Shown one piece after another: positions 1-12,200 of a stretch of 64,000 nucleotides of DNA. Origin of the DNA: Rhea pennata (taxonomy: Eukaryota; Chordata; Aves; Rheiformes; Rheidae); NCBI RefSeq assembly GCF_028389875.1, contig NC_084663.1, positions 121,295,801 through 121,359,800 of the forward strand, read 5' to 3'. The translations under genes and the position numbers were made by a program. The notes beneath the pieces were generated by a model that saw only the letters and a list, made by a program, of their open reading frames with translations, searched no databases and was not told the origin of the DNA. Each line of letters opens with the position of its first letter. Positions within the stretch are counted from its first letter, which is position 1.

Positions 1-13
1 ACCTGTTTTCCAG

Positions 14-206
14 ATTACTGGAGCGTTACAGCCCTTGAACGCCTCTGTGTATCATATCCAGAGTAACCATGAAAATATATATGCTGGGACAGTGGCCTCT
101 CAGGTTCTCACTGGATTGCATCAACCAGTTCCGTTAGTGGATGTTTCTTCTTCCTTGAAGAACATTGTGAAACGTGTATATGAAGTGCTTGACACAGATG
201 TACAAG
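14..206 (+). CDS. UMODL1: UMODL1 exon a: C-terminal half of first SEA domain
   Basis: The exon follows TTTTCCAG, enters in phase 0 and ends in phase 1 at CAAG|GTTGTT, a weak donor. That donor is the one that joins in frame to the next EGF exon, giving GAT-GTC-AAT-GAA-TGT. It encodes about 64 residues. Its second half (hydrophobic positions around [20 protein letters not shown]) lines up with the second-half SEA exons at 7418 and 21339, which share the same 0-to-1 phase pattern and also precede an EGF exon. The GS-x-x-V autoproteolysis motif seen in the other two copies is here GTVAS (86-100), so self-cleavage is doubtful. SEA assignment is by position and alignment; similarity is modest. Confidence 0.75.
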
Positions 207-3200
207 GTTGTTATTTATTATAGTACTGTCTTTGAAGGAAGCCTTTTTATTCCTCTTCACTTAGGATTTTATCTGTATGACTATACATTGGCTTTCAAAA
301 ATTTGGTGTGTCAAATCTTGTAAACTTTGCAAATATGGCCCTAAATTATGCATTATAAGATGAAAAGATGAGTGTAGTTAGTAATTACTTTGGAGTGAAT
401 AATTTGGAGGGGAATACTCCTGCTTCCTGAATTAAATTTATTGTCTCCGAATATTGAGACAAAATGAAGCCTAACTTCACATTGAAAATCAAAGGGATTG
501 CAGGTTTGTGGCACAATCACTGGTTATTTTAAGCACAAGAGGCTCTTAACAAAGGTGTTTGCGGTATTCTTGGGAAGCAGATATACTCTATTTGTGTAGA
601 CTTGTGTTATTTCTAGAAGCTTGCATGAAACAATGAGTATTTATAGTCTGTTAGTTACTATAGTGTATTTAAATTTTAGGTAAATATTTAAATATATTAA
701 TTTAAATAGATTTAATCTTTTTTTTTCTTTTTTTTTTTTTTTTTTTTTTTGTATAGTTGTTTCAATGTTTCCTCTCCTGAAATGCATCAGCAGGACTGTT
801 TGTTATCACTTCTTACTCTATGTTTATTTTTCAAAACTCAGTCCAACTTTCAGTGAAATCACAGAGTAGATCTGCCTTGCCTCTCATTTGGCTTGGGTTT
901 GAATGACACGCTGGAACTGTAAGAGAGGGCTGCCACTATTGCCGTTTTATTACAAAGAGTTTGAGCAAAAAGGAAAAAAAAAAAAGTTATAACTGAATCA
1001 GGGCTTTTTTCAAGGAAGGGCAGCTTTCTGATTTCACTGCACTTGTATGAAACTGAAGTTGTTTCAGAAAAGTTACTGTAGATTTTCACTGAATTTATCA
1101 TATCCAGATTCTGATCTACATGTGCTGCAAATCAATGTCAATGTTGCAGTCAAGATCTGTGTAAGATGTGTTCTTCCTCTTAGATGTCAATGAATGTTCC
1201 TATGCTGAGTTCAATGCTTGTCCTAAGAGAGACACCTGTGTAAATCTGGAGGGTTATTACACCTGCAGCCCTGAGCAGGAACACGCTGATGTCAACCCTC
1301 AGCAGATGAATACAAGAAAGGAAGGTAAGAAATGTAAGCCTCATCTTGAAAATACTGAGATTGTTTCTGTGGGATTTTGGTCTAGTGCAGGAGCTGCCAG
1401 GGAGGCAAGGATTTCTGGAATACAGGGCAGCCCACATCCTCTTGAAAAAAGGTGCCATAGGAGCTAGCTGTTAGCTGTTTCTGATTGAAATATGGCATTT
1501 ATCTCACAGTCCCAGACTGTCTCCCACATCTCTCCCTCAGCTGTCCTTACAAACCTGCCAAAATCTCTCTAGCTCCAGACCTTGACTTCCTCTCCGAGTA
1601 AGTTACTCATAGTCAATATACCTCCCCAGCACCCTGGGGAAACGTGATTAATGACATGTACATAAAGTCTCCTTCGCGTTTTGACTGCATGACTACAGCC
1701 TGGACTCAGTCACTGTATAATAGCACCTTGAGCTGCTGAGTTGTTGCTGAGTTCTCTTTTGGAGGCTGTTGGAGTTTAGCAGTGGGTGAAATTACTCTTT
1801 GCAAAGTCCAGCAAAGTATGTAGGCATGTCCTTACAGTCTATAGACATCAATGGGCCTGCTAACAGGCTTGAAGATTATGAGATAAATGTTTGCAGATTC
1901 AGTGCTTTAGTTCAAAAACAATTTTACAGTTCCTTAGTCTCAAATATTAAGATAAAATATTATCATTATATCTATGTGATAATACATCTATTTTCATTTG
2001 TATTTGTATTACTTCTATTGTCGCTTTGCAGCTACTGAAAATTTCAATAGTATTACTTTGTATTTGCTTTATTAGAAAAGCTTTACTGTTTCTCCCTTAG
2101 GCATAGTAACAGCTATTCCAACTGCAACGCTGGATCCCATTAACACCAGCAATAGCTCTCAGTCTATAAGTAATTCAACTCTCTTGTCCATGACTAACCA
2201 ATCTACTGAGGCTGGATGCTGTAAGTAACCTTGGATTTGAATGAATATTGTCTTGCTTTTAATCCAGCACTGCTTTGATCCCTTTTTCCTGAGGCTGGTT
2301 GAGAGTTTACCAAAGCTGACGGTAGTTTGGGAGTGAATCTCCAGCTGTGGAAACGGAAAGAAAGAGGGTCCCCCAGTGGGAGACTGGAATCAGGAGCTGT
2401 AGTACTATGAACAGACCAGTAGAGAAGGCCTTGTTATCCCGGTGGCTACCGAAGGAAGCTGGCCTCCTTGATGTGGGGTGCCTGTGTTGAGTTTCTTAAG
2501 CCACTTGTGCCTGATGAGCAGTTCAAGCGCAGCTCCCATTGTAGGACTTGTGTTGGATAATCCAAAGCCTCCAACATGAAGAAGATTTCCAGCGAGGGCT
2601 GCACGAGGTGGATACCACAGTCCCGCCTCTGGACCCAGCTGAGTATTCATCCCTGTTTGGTCCTGGAACAATGTAAGGGAGGATCCAGTACCAGCTGCAA
2701 GAGATCCTCCTGGTCATGGCTGCCACAATGCAGATCTTTTGCCTTTGTGTCCACAAAAATGTTGATGGGGCATGTATTCAGCCAGTGAGCTGGCCACAGC
2801 CACTCTATGCTGGAGTTAACCTTTGTGAATGAATATTGTCTCTGCTTTGTATTATAGCTGTTTGAGGTATCTAGTCTGTGGTCATCATCTGGGCTCTCTA
2901 TGTAGTTTGTGAAGAGAAACAGGCCCTGCTCAAAAGCCTTTCATCCCACTGAATTTAGGTGCCTCTTCCTCCTCCTTTGCAGAGAGGAATCATCTAGGAA
3001 GAATCTTGTCTTTTCCCATTGACATGACACCAATTGCACTGAGCTACAGTGGTATAAACAAGTAAATGGTCTCTCCTTCCTACACCAGCTCCCAGCCTGT
3101 AGCTGGGATCTGCATTCTGCTTTGACTTATGTGGAAATTGGTGGTGTTTTTCCAGGCATAAATCAAGGCAGTGAATCTCCACCTAAAGATGTGCATTTGA

Positions 3201-6200
3201 TGATTAAAGTGATAGGAGACTAAACAAATGTGAACATAAGTAGGTTACACAGGTTCACTATTTCCAGCTTACTTTTGTTGCTTGAACCCGTAGCTCACTG
3301 TCAGATTATCAGTATTACCAGAGATTCAACATAAATGCTTATAGTAAAAGGAAAAAGAAAGAATGAACATTCAATTAATCACTTTAGTGGTTCATGGATG
3401 AGGGAACCTCTTACTGATGAATCTGTTGTGATATAATTGAAAGAGAAACTTCTATTGATCATAGAAGTGCCTATCTGTAATGGATTTAGAAGAGCACAAT
3501 GTTTTAAGGATGAAATAATTCTTTTTCTTTCTGGGACTGTGGTAGATCCTCCTTCCATTAGAAACCACCGTATCTTCAGTGTTACCAGCAGCAGTTTTGA
3601 AATGTCTTGGCACATCACTTCCACTCTAAACCATACTTTCCAAGTCCAAGTGTTCAAGGACAAGGAGATTGTACAAAACCTGAAGACAGAGGAAATGAAA
3701 ATAGAGGTGTCTGGATTGGAAACAGGTGTAATGTATGCAGTAGAGATCGGCTATGAAACCTGTGGAAAAAACAGCATCTCCCGTCAAAATGTTAGAACTG
3801 GTAAATAGCCACTTGAAAATATTCTCTCTGTCTCTACACTCACTTGCAGTTCAGCAGTGATCCCTTTGGGCCTTCCTGACCTTTGTTTCCCATCTCCTTT
3901 GACACTTTCTCTGCCCCCCAGCCCAGCACTTTCACAATCTGGACTACCAGGCAGCAGCGCTTTGGCCTCAGCTGATGGAGCAGTGCTAGAGCTGACTCAG
4001 ACAATGACAGATATCAGGCTAAGCTAGAATACTCTTTTTTCTTGGTTGGCACTACTTTCTGCTACTACCACTAAGCCTTCTCCCATCAGGGTATTTTTTT
4101 TCCTGACTGACAGCTAGGGCAAGTGAGGAATACAGTTAATTAGTTTGGCCAGGGCTCTGCTGAGCTACTGAAAGTGCTCAGAGGAAGGCCAGATTTGATG
4201 AATAGTTTGTGAGTGACCAGGATTAAAGTGAATGACAAGAGCTGTGCAAGAAAGCTTGCAGAATAGCTGCATAATTTAATTCACTTAGCCAACGATATGA
4301 GTTCTCTGAGATCCTAATCGGTTGATTAAACTTTGCTTTTTCTTTATCCTTAAGTTATTTCCTGACCCTTCTTGCAAAAAGAAATCTCTCTTCATTCTCT
4401 TTAAAAAGCAGGCAGTGAACTACTTAATGTCTGCCAGCATGGGAATGCTGCTATTTATGTTTGTCTATAAGAGCTTTCCCTTTGATCAGAGGAGAGATGA
4501 CTCCCATTTGGGTCAGCAGGAACCACCTCTCTTCATGGGAGGGGGGGAAGTAGGAGGTCTAGTGCTTAGGGAAACAGGAGGTTGGCCTGCAGAGTATGGA
4601 GTTAGAGCTCTTGGAAAAAAGAGGAGGTTTTCAAAGATGAGGAAAGAGTAACTGCCTCAGATTGTTTATACAGATTAAATAGGTTATAGGTTCCTCAGCT
4701 CTAGGTTGCAGCTGATGTGCTCTGTGCAGCATCTGTCCGTGCTTGCCAGAGGAAGCAGTATGCACATCTTTTTTTTCCTCTTCAGTTTAGGAGTATACTT
4801 ACTTCCCACACTGCCAAGATTTGGAAGAAAAAATATTGTGACTGATGAATTGAAGGTGAATTGACAGACATTCCACCCTGAATGTAAATTAAACGCAATA
4901 GTTATGTAGGGCCAGGTCCACAAGAACATGTGTACACCCAGTTCTCAGTCTGTTGGAATTAGGCATGTAAAAATCTTTACGGACCTGAAGTTCGTACTCA
5001 GTGTAAAAAGTGTTGCAGCAAAAAAATATTGATTTCAGTTTCCTGGTTTAATAAAAAATTCTTTTACCTCTCATATCCTTTTCCTTCCTCCCCCAAAAGA
5101 GGAGGAGACCTTCTTTTAAATACAAAAGGGGTATCTTCTTTTAAATACTAGCAGTTTTTCTCCCACTGTATTTCTCTTACTAACAACACACTCGAGTCTT
5201 GTACTCTGTATGTATTTGAGTCTAAAACAAACAGTTGCATATCAATTCTAGATTTAAACATTTTTTCTTAGGTTCTGCTGAAATAGGTATGCTGATACCA
5301 CATTACTGCTGGCTGTCAGCATCTGACTATACCTCTGAGATTTTGGTCTGAGTACATCAGTTTTGACTGAAACCTTTCCTCTTCTGCTTGGTCAGCATGT
5401 ATTTTAAAATTGTGTCCTACAGAGGCCAAGATATTTGGTGTCACTATGAGGATCCTGAACTACAACTTCACTGAGGATTTCTATGATGTCAGTAGTTCAG
5501 CATATCAAGAATTTTCAAGGCTGTTGTTGACAGAGGTAATATTAAAGTATCATGGGCCATATATATTTTTTAAATTGAAAATTTATTTAATTTAATAGAG
5601 GACTTTGTGCACAGCTGAAATGTCCCTTGAAAATCATCATATCATTTCCCGTGACCTATCTTTGTAATTAAAACAAAATCCATCTGACTAAAAAGATGAA
5701 GCCCTTGATCTTGTTAGCAGTGGTGCCAATGGGAATTTTCCTTTACAGAGGAGTAAAGGAAGAAAAAAATCAAGCATTCAGTAGAGACTCCTTTCCTTGG
5801 ATCTTTACTTTGGCAATAAACTTGCACTAAATTGACTTGAGGCTTTTTAATGGACTTTTGAAATGACATTGCTGGCATTCATTTCAGTGCTGTCTTCTTA
5901 ATAATTGTTTGACTGCTCTCGAAGCTCTTTCTTCTTTAAGCAAAATCGACTAGGTCAGGCTTTCTTCTCTAACTCCATTCACTGCATACTCACATAAAGC
6001 CACTATCAATGCTGAGGTATAATCAGCCCTAAACAAAATTGAGCCATGAGCGCTTGTTACCAGCTCTCAGCTTCCCAAACAGGGATGACATTTCAGACAC
6101 CATAATCTTGTACAGTTTTATTTTAGAGAACAGGGCCCAGACAGAGGACTTCAGATCTTGATTCAAAACTTATCTTTCCCAAAATACAAGGGGACTCATG

Positions 6201-9200
6201 AACATATGTGAATATAAAACTGAAAAAAAGTGCTAACAACAATGGAGCTATATTTTCAAAGGCAGTATGTGAGAGGCATTTACTCATGAGAAGTTGGTGG
6301 TTGAGCCTTCCAGCATGATTTTATTTCCCATAGCTGCAATTTGTCCACTTCTGTTGCACAGGAGAATTTTTGTCAGTGAATCTACTCTGAGGTTGATGCA
6401 GAGCTTATTGGCACCATGAATTTGGGAAGGAAAAGGAGGGCTGCCAATCTGTGCCTCTTGTGCCTCACTGCATGTTTAGGAGCATGCTGTCCATTTCTCA
6501 TTTCTTTCCTCTTTTTTTCTTGCCTCGCCACCCAGACGTGAAGTTAGACCAGTTAAGCAGCATGTTTGTAGAAATTTTTTGAGCAAGCTCTAGTTGAATG
6601 GGAGCAAAACTGTGTTGATTTATGACTGCATGTTCAGAGGTGTGCTTTGAGGCACACGTAGGAGAAAAAGGCTCAAGCAAAAGAGATACTTCCCAGAGAT
6701 GTGTTGGCAGGTGAAACCTGCCAGCTTCGGCACAGCTCAAATATTGACAGCAGTATGCCAGCTTCCATACTCAGAGTAACACCATTTGTTCAATAAGTAC
6801 ATCCACTTAGCTGAATATTAATCAATCATGATGTATTGTGATATTGGCTTTAAGCTGAGCTGTCTCACATACATTTTCTAGAAGCTGCCTGCCCATTTTT
6901 CTTGCCATTCACCCTGAGATTACTTTGTCACCGTACTCAGTGCGGGCTATTCTTGGACTGGTGAATTTCAAATAATCACTGATGCCTAAAGCTATGCCTA
7001 AATTGGTTAATCAAACATTTCCAGAATCATTTTCTGATGCTAAGATGAGATGGCACAAAGCATCTACACTGTTTGGCTTTCCAAAGTATGGTGGTAATCA
7101 AATTTCCTACTGAGACTGGCCCCTGGCGTATGCTAAATGCTGCCTGGGTATTGCTTGGGTAAAATGAGTGGTCAGATGGGTCCTATTTTCAAGCGTGCCT
7201 AGTGCACCAGTGAGACTCTCACTTCTGTGTGCATACAGAATCTTTGAAAAAATAGGATTTCTAAAACACTTTGAAACTTCTCCTTTTACTACCTTTTTCT
7301 ACTACTGCACATACTGCATGTATATACATCTTTAAAAATGGTGCTACCATGATTCAGTTTTGAAATAAGCTATTTTATTGGGTTCCTAATTGTTGATGCT
7401 TCTCTCACTTTATTCAGATTGGAAATTCGTTTCCACCCAACATTTCTGCCTTATACAAATCTGGGAAGCTGAAAGTGCAAATTGAATCTCTGCAAGCTGG
7501 AAGTATCATTGTGAGACTCAGAATCACTGTACAGGATCTCGAATTTCCAGTTGATGCCTCTACATTTGCCCCAATGCTTTCTTACCTCTACAATCGTTCT
7601 GGACTTTTGGTGGATCAACAAAACACCTCAGTAGAAGGTATTTTTTTTAAACAACAAAGCAGTGTTCCTATTTTGATCACCCATGGTATCGTTAGCTTTC
7701 TTCATGAAAAGTACTTTATAGAGAGACAAAGTATAATGCGGATCTAACAGAGATTTATTGGAGAGAAAATCATAACATCAAAACATCTCTGTGGGCTTTT
7801 ATCTGTAAGCCCGGAAGAAGGAGCACTTAGCTGTCCCCAAGTGCCTGTGGGCATTCTTTCCCTCTACACTGGTATGTTCAAGGAGGACAGGAGCACTCAG
7901 TTTCCCTATTAATTTATCTCTTCTCCTTCTTGTGAGCTTTTGGAAGTTTGCCATATCTTGCACTGAGTTGAGGATAGGATTACTTTGGAATATTTGTAGC
8001 CTTTAAGTACACATGCCCTCTAGACAATTTGTGCTTCAAGGCTGTGGGATTGTATTTGGGTCAGGGCTTAAGAAAAGAAATCCAGCATCTTCACAATAGA
8101 AATCCAACCAGAGAAATTCCCTAATGTCACCTTAGTGAATAGGACTAAAGAAACATGTATGGAATTTATGTTAAACTAGGCTTTTGTTTGATTTTAAGTA
8201 ATCACCATTTTTATATTCAAAGCACTGAGTTCTGGCTTCAGGTTTCACAGCTGACAAAGCCAGCCAGAGTTCACAGCTGCCAAAGTCAACAGAATGGGTT
8301 ATTCTTCTCTCTCAAAGTATTGTGCCCTTAAAAGCTTATTTACTATGATCAGAGAAAATTATCTTTGGAGTTGCAGAGTATACCAAGTTTAGAGAGAACA
8401 GGAGAGGAGAAAAACAGAAAAGACCTGAAGCCTATGAATATCACACTGCTAGCAGATACCAAATTGAAAGATGCTGACATGCACCAAAATACCTTACAAA
8501 CATCATTGATACAATCTTCCTGGCTGCACAGAGGATTGTGGGTGTCCTGAGACTGAAAGGGTTGGAAGGAAGGAGGCAAAAGTTCTTGAGTGTTATTTTA
8601 AATTTAGAAAGCCAGGTGACTTCCAGTAGCAGCGATCTTATCTAGAAGCACAGCCAACTCCACCACTCCTCTTTAGGGCTAGAAAATGGTGTCTATTTCT
8701 TAGCTCTGGCCAGACCAGCATCGTTTTGTATGAGTTTCTTAAAGTCAAATGTGGAAAATAAGGCTGACAAGTGCAACACATGAAGGAAAGATTTGTATGA
8801 TGGGGTCAGGAAGCAGGGCAGCCAGAGTCCTGGGACATCTAGTAGGTCATAAGCTAGCACGGCTCCTCCTGTGTCGAGGAGCAATGCCACCGCTCAGATG
8901 CTCGTGGAGCCTGGCCACTGAAAGACTGTGTTCTTGGTTTAGTGACAGTGGCGGAGCAGAGAATTCAGCTTTAAAACAGCAAGGGTAAGAAGTCAAAAGG
9001 GATAGCACAGCTGAAGGAATGGTCAATTGCATGTCTCTCTGCATCTCAATTATTAAGTTTTCTGCCACGATATATAGCCACTAAAATGGCTGGCTGTAGT
9101 GTGAGGTATAGTAAGAAAAGGGAAAGGAACCTGTGCTGAGCCAGGGTCAAGGTGCACTCAGCACAACATCACGTCTTTAGTAGTAGCCAGGAACCAATTC

Positions 9201-12200
9201 CTACAGAAGAATAAATAAATGACAAGTGTAGATGATGCCTCTCACTAATCCTCTGCTAGTTACCAACTGCTCCAGAACTCCCTGAATCCAATATAATTTC
9301 TTTTGGATTTCTCCTCCATGGAGTCCATAAATCATTCAAACCTTCAGCACCTGCAAAATCACTAGATGAGGAGTTGCAAAGATTTTCACCCACTGTGTGT
9401 GCCTTGTACAGATATAACGGGTAATCAGGGCCAACAAAGCAGTGTGGTTTATATAATTCTGTGTGTAGGGCTGTTGGCAGAGGTGGGGGGCAGGGAAGGC
9501 TCCTGTTAAATGAGACAAGCCAGAGAGATGCCAAGAGTGCAGAAATGGAGCACAGAACAGACCTTGGCTGAGATGCAAAGACTATGGAGGAAAAAAGGTT
9601 GTGTGTATGTCCACATGTGTATGTATTAGTGCCAACAAGCACAGAGGAGAGAATATGAGTTTTGGGCTCAAATGTTGTGGAATGTGGTTATCAGAGATGA
9701 AGAAATTTGCTTAAAAAGCCATGCTAGGTAATGAGAAAGGAAACCCCCCAGAGACAATGGAGCCAGGGAATGTAAATTATTTGGCACTTGGCACAAGGAC
9801 ATTTCTCAAAAGGTGTTCGAAACCATCAAGAGCCGCAATTGCCCCATAGCACATAAGGCATTTCTGAGAGCATTTTCATTGCCGATGCTTTAATCAGTTC
9901 TGCTTACTTCTGTGTTCCTTCTAAGTGACTTAAGCTGTAACTTGATAGGCAGATGTTAGCTACAGATACATGAAATTATCTAGTGGAAATTATCATGGAT
10001 ATAACAAGTATTTAATGAGGAAGAAAGGAAGAAGAATTGAAATATTAGCTTGAAGGAAGGAAAAGGGGAAGCCTGTGTACAAGCACAAAGGCAAATGCAT
10101 GTATGTGCATGTAGACACGTGCTCTGTGCTTTCTGTTTCTAAAATGGGTCTTTTGTTCTGAGAAATAGTCACAGTAATTAGTCTGTATGTTTGCAGAGCA
10201 AGCACTTATAATAATGCTTTGTGCAGAAGAATTTTGAAGTCTCTGGTCAGGCTTATTTGTCCCAGGATGTAGAATTTTTAGTTTAGCTTCCTGCTCTGTC
10301 AATTAAAGCCTGAGGCTATGAACGTATATGCGCAAGTGAGTGTACATAGGGAGTGGCTATGTGGAATTCACTGAGATTATTCACGTGTAAAGCATCAACT
10401 CCCCCTTTACATGCTTGCTGGAACACAGTGCAAACGCTGATATAAGACCTTAGATCAAAATCTTTCAGGAGTGAAAATACTCAGCCATAAAATTGGTCTA
10501 GAACTCCATGATGGGAGCATCTCTTACTTTAACCTATCCACAGTGACTGGAATTAGACCTTAGAAATATCATTAGAGCATAATCATGCCCAGATGAATCA
10601 GGATCTCTTCTCTGAGGCTATCAGAAAGAGAGTCACAGTTTTATAATATTACCTGTAAAAAGAAGACTATTATGAGTTTTTACCCTTAGAACTTCCTCTG
10701 CTAAGAGGGGATTTACTTTCATTTATCTTTTACTTCAAGCAGAAAATGATTTGACTTCAAACTGTATTTAATAGTCTAGCTAGTGGTAATGGAACTATTC
10801 ATTACTTGATGTATTTGGAGGTATTGTAACCAGAATTTTGTATAATGTTTGCTTTTGATTTATCTATCTCTGGCCTCTTATTATCTTATACCGCTGTTTC
10901 TATTTTCTAATATTTAGCAGACTTTGTTATGCACAAATCTACAATATTTTCTCCCTTCAAATCAGAATATAATTTTAAAAAAAAGCTCTTTAAAAAATCC
11001 TTTATCTGAAGAAAATAGTCTTTAGAGTGAAAAGACAAAGGTTGATTTTTTTATGTGACCCAATAACAACGTAGATCTGCATCACTCAGAGCTTGTTTGT
11101 CATGTAAATGAGGAGAGGGGAAGATCACATCCGTAAATTTAAGTATTCAGGAAATGAGCACCTTGTGATTATTTCTAGCTTAATACAGTAGAAGGGAAGC
11201 TTTTTTTTACCTATGATCTGGTTTTGGTCTTCCAGACTGGGATGAATGTGCTTCTCAATCTGAGAATGACTGCTCCATGTTTGCAGAGTGCATTAATTTG
11301 ATGGGCTCGTACCTGTGTCGATGCAAGACAACCATGGACATCAATCCATCCCGACCTGGAAGAAACTGTGAAGGTGAGCAAGGGACAACTGTTTAGTTTC
11401 CATTGCCCTGAAAGCTGGGAATAAACTGTGTTTTTCTAGCTCTGCTTTTGTTACAAGTGTTTGTATAGTGCACAAAGTGCAGTCTCTGGCTGAAGAATCA
11501 TATATGATCTTTGTCTACCATGAATGTGACTCTACAATTACAGTAGTGCAAAGCTACTCTTTGATTAGCCTAAAGACTGGCTGCTGAGAAACATAAGGCA
11601 CACTTTCCTTTTCTTAGTATCTCTGGGGCTAATTTCCCTTCTCTGTAATGATCTATGGCCCACAAACCAGAAGAGGAGATACAGAAATCAAATCTTCTTT
11701 GTGCAAGCACAAACAAAACTCAGTACCATAAAAATTGCATATGGTGCAATTCATTAAGAAAATATCCAAGTCCCATTTCCATAACACCATTACATGTGGC
11801 AAGATGGTCTCAGCCTTTTCCTCAGGTCAGATCTGGCATGTCCTTACATTCTCTTTTAGTCTGAGTTTCCATTTCATGTGCATTTGTTGTGCTGCAGGTG
11901 AAATTGTGAACCCTCTTACTGAAACGATGGCCCCTGAAGCAACAGGCACCACAGAGATTGCTCCTGAAGTAAGCACCGCAGATTCTGCTTCCCTGGCCAT
12001 CACTGAGATGGAAGTCACAGCTGCTGTAGGCTCCAAGATGAGCACTACCATCCATGTCCCTGCTGTACTGCCCCTGAGTGACAAGCAAGCACCCCCCAGC
12101 CATTCTCCTACCAATGCTCCTCCAGCCACTTGGAAAAAAGACCTGTCATCACAGATTGGCTTTGGCAGCGAAAACAGTTCCATGGCCATGAGGGCCACAG

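Noticed and set aside
9256..9642. 128-codon minus-strand frame in an intron
   Set aside because: No motif, no start context or splice evidence, and overlapping frames of similar length.
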